From positions 1 to 50,563 of the forward strand of contig JAFGGA010000066.1 of assembly GCA_016930835.1 (NCBI GenBank): a stretch of 50,563 bases of DNA. Direction: 5' to 3'. The position numbers were made by a program, and so were the translations under genes. This document shows positions 44,543 to 50,563 of this stretch, in pieces. The stretch is from Deltaproteobacteria bacterium. GTDB taxonomy: Bacteria > Desulfobacterota > DSM-4660 > Desulfatiglandales > HGW-15. Within the stretch, counting starts at the first letter, position 1; every line of letters begins with the position of its first letter. The notes below the pieces were generated by a model that saw nothing but the letters and a program-made list of their open reading frames with translations, was not told the origin of the DNA and did no database searches.

Positions 44543-44894
44543 ATACAGCATTTCCCACATGGATAGCGATAATGCATGTCGTAAAAACCGTGAAGAGCTG
44601 ATCCGGACACTCAGATACAGTGTCGCACTTCAGTACGAAGCCATGCAACGATTTTTACAACTTGCCGGATACATTGAAAACCAAAAAGCGAAGCGGCTTC
44701 TCGTGGATGCGGCCGATGATGAAAAGGAAAAAGCGGAAAAAATTCTTAGGTTATTGGAAGGCTTTTCACGGAATGAACCGGGGCATCAAGAAAATTGGGT
44801 CTCAAGAGCGGAAGGGATGTTTAACATGCCATCGATACCGTTCGATAAAGGTCGGAGTTATGACGATTTGAAGGATTGTGAGTTTTCGCGTTGA
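44535..44894 (+). CDS. Ferritin-like helical protein
   Basis: 119 residues. Two long helices with RYSVALQYEAMQRFLQLAGYIEN and LVDAADDEKEKAEKILRLLEGF resemble half-ferritin/encapsulated ferritin-like proteins (E...Y...A and DEE..H patterns). The usual DEExxH histidine is replaced (DDEKEKA), so metal binding is doubtful. AAAGGAG precedes ATG 44535. Confidence 0.55.
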   Translation: MSEYSISHMDSDNACRKNREELIRTLRYSVALQYEAMQRFLQLAGYIENQKAKRLLVDAADDEKEKAEKILRLLEGFSRNEPGHQENWVSRAEGMFNMPSIPFDKGRSYDDLKDCEFSR

Positions 44895-44909
44895 GCTGCC
44901 ATTAGGAGG

Positions 44910-45269
44910 ATGACGGTTTTCATCGGTTCAAATGACCTGAAACAACTTATTCTGGGCGTGGATCAAGATACTTCAAAATTATCCAAACTGTTTGATGAAC
45001 AAAACGATTCCGTTAAAATTAAGATCCGGCACATCATCCGATCAGTCCATCTAAGGGGTTGCAAGGAAGGGATCTGTGGCCAGGCCCCCAGCGATTATCC
45101 GGGGTTCGCTTCCTTTTTGGTCAAAGAGGGGATTGATTCCATCTCCCTGAACCCGGACAGCGTTATCAAGGTGAAGGAACATGTGGCAGCGACTGAGGAT
45201 AAAATGAGGATACAAAGACCCAAAAAGATTCAGGATGGTGTGGAATTATCAGAAGAGGCGTTGCGATAA
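44910..45269 (+). pseudogene. Detached C-terminal fragment of PEP synthase
   Basis: 119 residues matching only the last part of phosphoenolpyruvate synthase: FIGSNDLKQLILGVDQDTSK, LFDEQNDSVK, then GICGQAPSDYPGFASFLVKE GIDSISLNPDSV, which contains the catalytic Cys of the PEP/pyruvate TIM barrel. The swivelling, ATP-binding and most of the barrel domains are absent. ATG directly abuts AGGAGG, an implausibly short spacing. It is a remnant left 6 bases before the N-ATPase operon, or a fragment kept for an unknown reason. Confidence 0.75.
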
Positions 45270-47036
<1,767 letters not shown>

Positions 47037-47044
<8 letters not shown>

Positions 47045-47351
47045 GCAAAAGCTAACGGAAAGGCCGGGAAGGAGAGATCAGCGCTTCAGTGAAGACGTCG
47101 GAGCCAAGGAAGGACGAAAAATTCGAGCCCGGAAGGAAAGAGACCGCGGCGTCTGGTTCGGCCTAGGCATGTTCGGGTTGGTGGGTTGGTCGGTCGCCAT
47201 ACCCACGGTCATTGCCGTGGCATTGGGGGTCTGGATCGACAAGACCTGGCCTGGACCCTACTCATGGACGTTGATGTTGCTCTTCATCGGAGTGGTACTG
47301 GGCTGTTTAAATGCCTGGTATTGGGTCAAGCGGGAAAGCCATCGTGAATGA
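47037..47351 (+). CDS. atpQ: N-ATPase AtpQ (AtpI-like) membrane protein
   Basis: 104 residues from GTG 47037 (GGAGG 9 bases upstream). A basic cytosolic N-terminus (about 1-45) is followed by two membrane helices, GWSVAIPTVIAVALGVWIDK and LMLLFIGVVLGCLNAWYWV. This is the AtpI/AtpQ pattern, thought to help c-ring assembly and Mg2+ handling. Overlaps atpC and the next gene. Confidence 0.85.
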
Positions 47352-47526
47352 ATATGAATTGAATTATCCATATCACATTATCCTGGTGGGCGGTCTGATC
47401 ATGCTGATCATGTTCCTCAGGGCATGGATGTTGCCTAATGACGTAGGTCCTGGGATCGGGGTTCGTGCTTTTGTTGCGGCGCATACCCTTTTAAAACGCT
47501 GGCCCCGGAAAGGAGCAGATACATGA
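47344..47526 (+). CDS. Extra small membrane protein in the N-ATPase operon
   Basis: 60 residues from GTG 47344: one membrane helix (about 9-28, HIILVGGLIMLIMFLRAWML) and a basic tail. It overlaps atpQ by 8 bases and atpR by 4, so it is translationally embedded in the operon. The usual N-ATPase order goes directly from atpQ to atpR, so this looks like an additional subunit or assembly factor. Not recognised. Confidence 0.65.
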   Translation: MNEYELNYPYHIILVGGLIMLIMFLRAWMLPNDVGPGIGVRAFVAAHTLLKRWPRKGADT

Positions 47527-47876
47527 TATTTGATGTCGGTTCATTCATCAAGATATTCGGCTTCGGCCTGGGAGTAGGGGGTATCTATTTCAGCGGTTTA
47601 TGGTGGACGGTCAAACGGCTTCCACGGGTCAGGCGGCAAGGCATCTGGCTGATAAACAGCATGGTGGTTCGTTTATTATTTTTACTTGCTGCGTTTTATT
47701 GGATCATGGATGGAAAATGGCAAAATTTGCTGACCGGTTTGTTCGGATTCATGATGATGCGTTTGATTACGGTAGCTATCCTGAGACCACGGGAAGCTTT
47801 GCCCGTGGATAGGCCTCGTGATCGTTCTGGAAATCCAAAAACTATTCAATCCGGCGCGATAAAATGGACTTCATGA
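47523..47876 (+). CDS. atpR: N-ATPase AtpR membrane protein
   Basis: 117 residues with three membrane helices. SGLWWTVKRLPR after helix 1 and NSMVVRLLFLLAAFYWIMDG are typical AtpR features. The protein is N-ATPase-specific and proposed to assist ring assembly. Arg near NSMVVR in the second helix is conserved in this family as I recall it. Overlaps atpB by 13 bases. Confidence 0.82.
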   Translation: MIFDVGSFIKIFGFGLGVGGIYFSGLWWTVKRLPRVRRQGIWLINSMVVRLLFLLAAFYWIMDGKWQNLLTGLFGFMMMRLITVAILRPREALPVDRPRDRSGNPKTIQSGAIKWTS

Positions 47877-48574
47877 ACCTTAAACAGATCAGTCCTGACC
47901 AGGTGGTATTTCTGGAATGGGGTTTTTTTCAAATCAATGCCACTATTGTCTTTACTTGGGGCGTTATAGCGCTCCTTGTGATCGGTTCATGGCTGATCAC
48001 CCGAAATTTAACCACGGGAACGCGTATTCCCCGATGGCAGAACCTGCTGGAAATCGTGGTGGATTACATGCAAAAGGAGATACGGCAAATCAGTCAGCAA
48101 CAAGCGGGGACGTATCTGTATTTCGTGGGGACCCTGTTTCTGTTCATAATAGTGTCCAACCTTCTGGCCGTTATCCCCGGCTATATCGTGCCGACGGCCT
48201 CACTTTCAACAACCACCGGGTTGGCCATCTGTGTGTTTATCGCCGTTCCGATTTACGGGATCTTGAATCGAGGATTTTTAGGATATCTACACCAGTATAT
48301 AGAACCTACCCCGTTCATGTTGCTTTTCAACATCCTGGGTGAGCTATCCAGGACATTGGCCCTTGCAGTGAGATTGTTCGGAAACATGATGAGCGGGATG
48401 AAGGTGGTCGCCATCCTGCTGGCCCTGGCGCCGTTATTTTTCCCGATCCTCATGCACGCGCTGGGTCTGTTGACGGGAGTTATTCAAGCATACATTTTTG
48501 CGGTGCTCGCCATGGTTTATATTGCATCGGGAACCAGGGTCCGGAGGGAAAAAGAAAGGAAAAGCAGTCCGTAG
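47864..48574 (+). CDS. atpB: N-ATPase F0 subunit a
   Basis: 236 residues, about five to six membrane helices. The essential stator Arg is in ELSRTLALAVRLFGNMMSG (about residue 172) and the last helix QAYIFAVLAMVYIASG is typical. It forms the ion half-channels next to the c-ring. ATG 47864 (MDFMNLKQ) or ATG 47873 could be the start. Confidence 0.93.
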   Translation: MDFMNLKQISPDQVVFLEWGFFQINATIVFTWGVIALLVIGSWLITRNLTTGTRIPRWQNLLEIVVDYMQKEIRQISQQQAGTYLYFVGTLFLFIIVSNLLAVIPGYIVPTASLSTTTGLAICVFIAVPIYGILNRGFLGYLHQYIEPTPFMLLFNILGELSRTLALAVRLFGNMMSGMKVVAILLALAPLFFPILMHALGLLTGVIQAYIFAVLAMVYIASGTRVRREKERKSSP

Positions 48575-48663
48575 GGCTGGATTTTATATCCCGCCAAAAA
48601 CAGATGTCAGTATATCGGTACCCATTACCTAATAGCTAAATATAACAGAAGGGAGACAAAATT

Positions 48664-48942
48664 ATGGATAATATCGGTTTAATCGGCATGGCATCGGTGA
48701 TTACCGCCGGTTTGTGTATGGGCATCGGGGCCATCGGTCCGGCTTTGGGGGAAGGCCGCGCCGTATCGCAAGGGCTTGCATCCATCGCCCAGCAGCCGGA
48801 TGAGACCAACAGGATCACAAGGACCCTATTCGTGGGTTTGGCCATGATCGAGTCCACGGGGATCTATGCGTTTGTGATCTCTATGATCATTCTTTTCGCA
48901 AATCCCTTTTGGGATCATCTGATAAGCAACACCGGGGGATAA
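48664..48942 (+). CDS. atpE: N-ATPase F0 subunit c, predicted Na+-type
   Basis: 92 residues, two-helix hairpin. Ion-site residues: Glu30 in ALGEGRA on helix 1 and Glu63-Ser64-Thr65 with Tyr68 in MIESTGIYAF on helix 2. EST..Y on helix 2 is the Na+-binding signature known from Ilyobacter-type rings, and the second carboxylate on helix 1 is typical of N-ATPases. GGGAG precedes ATG 48664; an 89-base spacer with period-7 words separates it from atpB. Confidence 0.93.
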   Translation: MDNIGLIGMASVITAGLCMGIGAIGPALGEGRAVSQGLASIAQQPDETNRITRTLFVGLAMIESTGIYAFVISMIILFANPFWDHLISNTGG

Positions 48943-48944
48943 TT

Positions 48945-49721
48945 ATGCTGATCGATTGGTTTACCGTCATCGCCCAGATCGTCAATTTTTTGATTCTGGT
49001 ATTCCTCCTTAAGCACTTTCTCTATGACCGAATCATTCAGGTCATGGACCAGCGTGAGCAAAAAATACAATCGCGAATGAAAGACGCGAAGGACAAGGAG
49101 ATAGAAGCGGAAAAAGAAGCGGCGTCTTATCGTGAAAAAAAGGAATCCATCGAACGGGAACGGCAGGATATGTTGACCAAGACCCGCGAAGAAGCTGAAA
49201 CGCAGCGAAAAGAAATGACTCGCAAGGCACGCGATGAAGTGCAGGGTTTGAGAAAACAATGGACGGACTCCATTGAAAGGGAAAAAGATACATTTTTGAG
49301 TGATTTAAGGAGATTGACCATACAACAGGTCTATTCCGTTTCGCGTAAGACCATGAAGGATTTGGCTGATGCGGAACTGGAAGAACGCGTGGCGGAAGTG
49401 TTTTTATCCCGCATCCGGGATCTTCCCGAAGATAGGCGTAAGGCACTGAATGAAGCCATGAACCACAAAAAGACAGCCGTTGTCAAAAGTGCGTTTGAGC
49501 TGCCCACCGCGTTGCGTCAAAAAACCACCAAGACGCTTCATCATGAAATAGGCGACGGTGTTGACGTCTCCTATCAAACCGATCCGGATATGATCATGGG
49601 TATCGAGCTGAAGGCGGGGGGACAAAAAATCGCATGGACGGTTGCGGATTATCTGGAGTCTTTGGAGAATGAGGCAAAAGAGGCCTTGGAAAAGGAAACG
49701 GAAAAGGGAGAAACCGGATAA
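48945..49721 (+). CDS. atpF: N-ATPase F0 subunit b with delta-like C-terminal domain
   Basis: 259 residues, longer than an ordinary b subunit. One N-terminal membrane helix (IAQIVNFLILVFLLKHFLYD), a long charged coiled coil (about 30-130), and a C-terminal domain (about 150-245) with a delta/OSCP-like ending (DPDMIMGIELKAGGQKIAWT). The fusion replaces the separate atpH, which is missing from N-ATPase operons. ATG 48945 starts 3 bases after atpE. Confidence 0.9.
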   Translation: MLIDWFTVIAQIVNFLILVFLLKHFLYDRIIQVMDQREQKIQSRMKDAKDKEIEAEKEAASYREKKESIERERQDMLTKTREEAETQRKEMTRKARDEVQGLRKQWTDSIEREKDTFLSDLRRLTIQQVYSVSRKTMKDLADAELEERVAEVFLSRIRDLPEDRRKALNEAMNHKKTAVVKSAFELPTALRQKTTKTLHHEIGDGVDVSYQTDPDMIMGIELKAGGQKIAWTVADYLESLENEAKEALEKETEKGETG

Positions 49722-49724
49722 AGC

Positions 49725-50563
49725 ATGAGCCGACAGGATCAAACATCACAAATTTTCATACCGCTATTGACGCATACTTTTGATATCCTGGACCAAGCGC
49801 TGGCCGATCATTCGCCCTCACTGGAGATCCGGGACGTGGGAACCATAACATTTGTAGGTTCTGGCATCGTCCATGTTTCCGGATTGCGGGGTGTCCGATC
49901 GGAAGAATTGATTCGCTTCAACAACGACCGGCTGGGAATGGTTTTTAACACCGATCCCAAAGAAATCGGTGTGGTGCTGCTGGATGAAAGCGATGATCTG
50001 AACGCGGGCGATGAAGTCATACGAATGGATCGCGCTTTGCAGACGCCGGTGGGAGAGGCATTGATCGGTCGGGTCATGGATGCCCAGGGACGTCCTTTAG
50101 ATAATAAAGGCCCCATACGAACCGGTCATTCTTATCCCGTGGAAAGACCCGCCCCTTCCATTATGGATCGATCTCCTGTCACGGTACCGCTTCAAACGGG
50201 AATCAAGGTCGTGGATGCCCTCATTCCCATTGGACGGGGACAGCGGGAACTCATCATCGGTGACCGCCAGACTGGAAAAACAGCGATCGCCGTGGATACC
50301 ATCATCAACCAGCAAGAGGGGGATGTCATTTGCATCTACTGCGCCGTAGGCAAACAGGCCAGCGCAGTGGCCAAGGTCATCGCCGATTTGCAAAAAAATC
50401 GATCCATGAGTTATACCATGGTGGTTGTATCCACGGAAGAAGATCCCCCCGGGATGCAGTTCATTACCCCTTATGCGGCCATGAGCATGGGGGAATATTT
50501 TATGGAGCAAGGAAAAGATGTCCTGTTGGTTCTGGATGATCTGACCCGCCACGCACGCGCTTA
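49725..50563 (+). CDS. atpA: N-ATPase F1 alpha subunit, partial at the window edge
   Basis: Starts ATG 49725, 4 bases after atpF, and runs off the window after about 279 codons. Regulatory nucleotide-binding subunit: LIIGDRQTGKTAIAVD (Walker A), VDALIPIGRGQRELI and QFITPYAAMSMGEYFM are visible. The gamma subunit gene (atpG) should follow outside the window. Confidence 0.93.
   Translation, partial: MSRQDQTSQIFIPLLTHTFDILDQALADHSPSLEIRDVGTITFVGSGIVHVSGLRGVRSEELIRFNNDRLGMVFNTDPKEIGVVLLDESDDLNAGDEVIRMDRALQTPVGEALIGRVMDAQGRPLDNKGPIRTGHSYPVERPAPSIMDRSPVTVPLQTGIKVVDALIPIGRGQRELIIGDRQTGKTAIAVDTIINQQEGDVICIYCAVGKQASAVAKVIADLQKNRSMSYTMVVVSTEEDPPGMQFITPYAAMSMGEYFMEQGKDVLLVLDDLTRHARA

Overview
The window looks like chromosomal DNA from an anaerobic Desulfobacterota (former Deltaproteobacteria) lineage related to sulfate reducers. 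I infer this from a periplasmic tetraheme cytochrome c3, multiheme cytochromes with an outer-membrane porin, a hem/siroheme/moa gene string, a PflX-type radical SAM protein, a 2-hydroxyacyl-CoA dehydratase-type subunit and an N-type (Na+-type) F-ATPase operon. No rRNA, intact tRNA or CRISPR array was seen.

Left part (1-21.8 kb) is mostly AT-rich and housekeeping or signalling in character. It holds a tandem-PilZ protein, a membrane adenylate cyclase (V4R-like sensor, GAF, class III cyclase) and a methyltransferase. A tetrapyrrole/molybdopterin string follows: radical SAM, siroheme dehydrogenase, CcsA/HemX-like protein, hemA, moaE-like, moaC. Next come a ComEA-like protein, cytochrome c3, a cyclic-nucleotide-binding protein, a CAAX-type protease, a PflX-like/phosphatase/HgdB-like trio, an AI-2E-type exporter and a solute-binding protein. 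A 26-residue membrane peptide behind a textbook sigma-54 promoter lies at 19.2-19.35 kb. Three diverged copies of a short inverted-repeat element sit in intergenic gaps.

At about 21.87 kb there is a remnant of the 3' half of a tRNA-Sec gene. From there rightwards the DNA is visibly richer in G+C (hand count of one sample line: 37/60 at 26041-26100 versus 15/60 at 6841-6900, although the left side also has richer lines). Immediately beyond lies a graveyard of decayed genes (UspA, rubrerythrin, SDR). These features suggest, without proving, that the right side is an acquired island.

The right side carries a YHS-lactate dehydrogenase fusion, a CopB-type copper ATPase, an orphan histidine kinase, and a cluster (28.4-34.8 kb) that reads as a trans-envelope electron conduit. 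That cluster contains a CHRD-domain exported protein, an octaheme lipoprotein cytochrome, a large outer-membrane beta-barrel, a small membrane protein, a [2Fe-2S] ferredoxin, a membrane cytochrome b, a heptaheme cytochrome and a thioredoxin-reductase-like flavoprotein. The ferredoxin (early stop plus a lost cluster cysteine) and the flavoprotein (single-base frameshift) both look damaged.

Further right are Met/Gly-rich and SHOCT envelope proteins, a DJ-1/PfpI protein, a frameshifted pfkB, an internally deleted sugar dehydrogenase, small-molecule kinases, pcm, a ferredoxin, a UDG-like protein, a ferritin-like protein and a detached C-terminal piece of PEP synthase. The window ends in the N-ATPase operon (atpD, C, Q, an extra small gene, R, B, E, F and partial atpA). 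Heptanucleotide (NGATNTG)n tracts recur in spacers only between about 36.5 and 43.6 kb.
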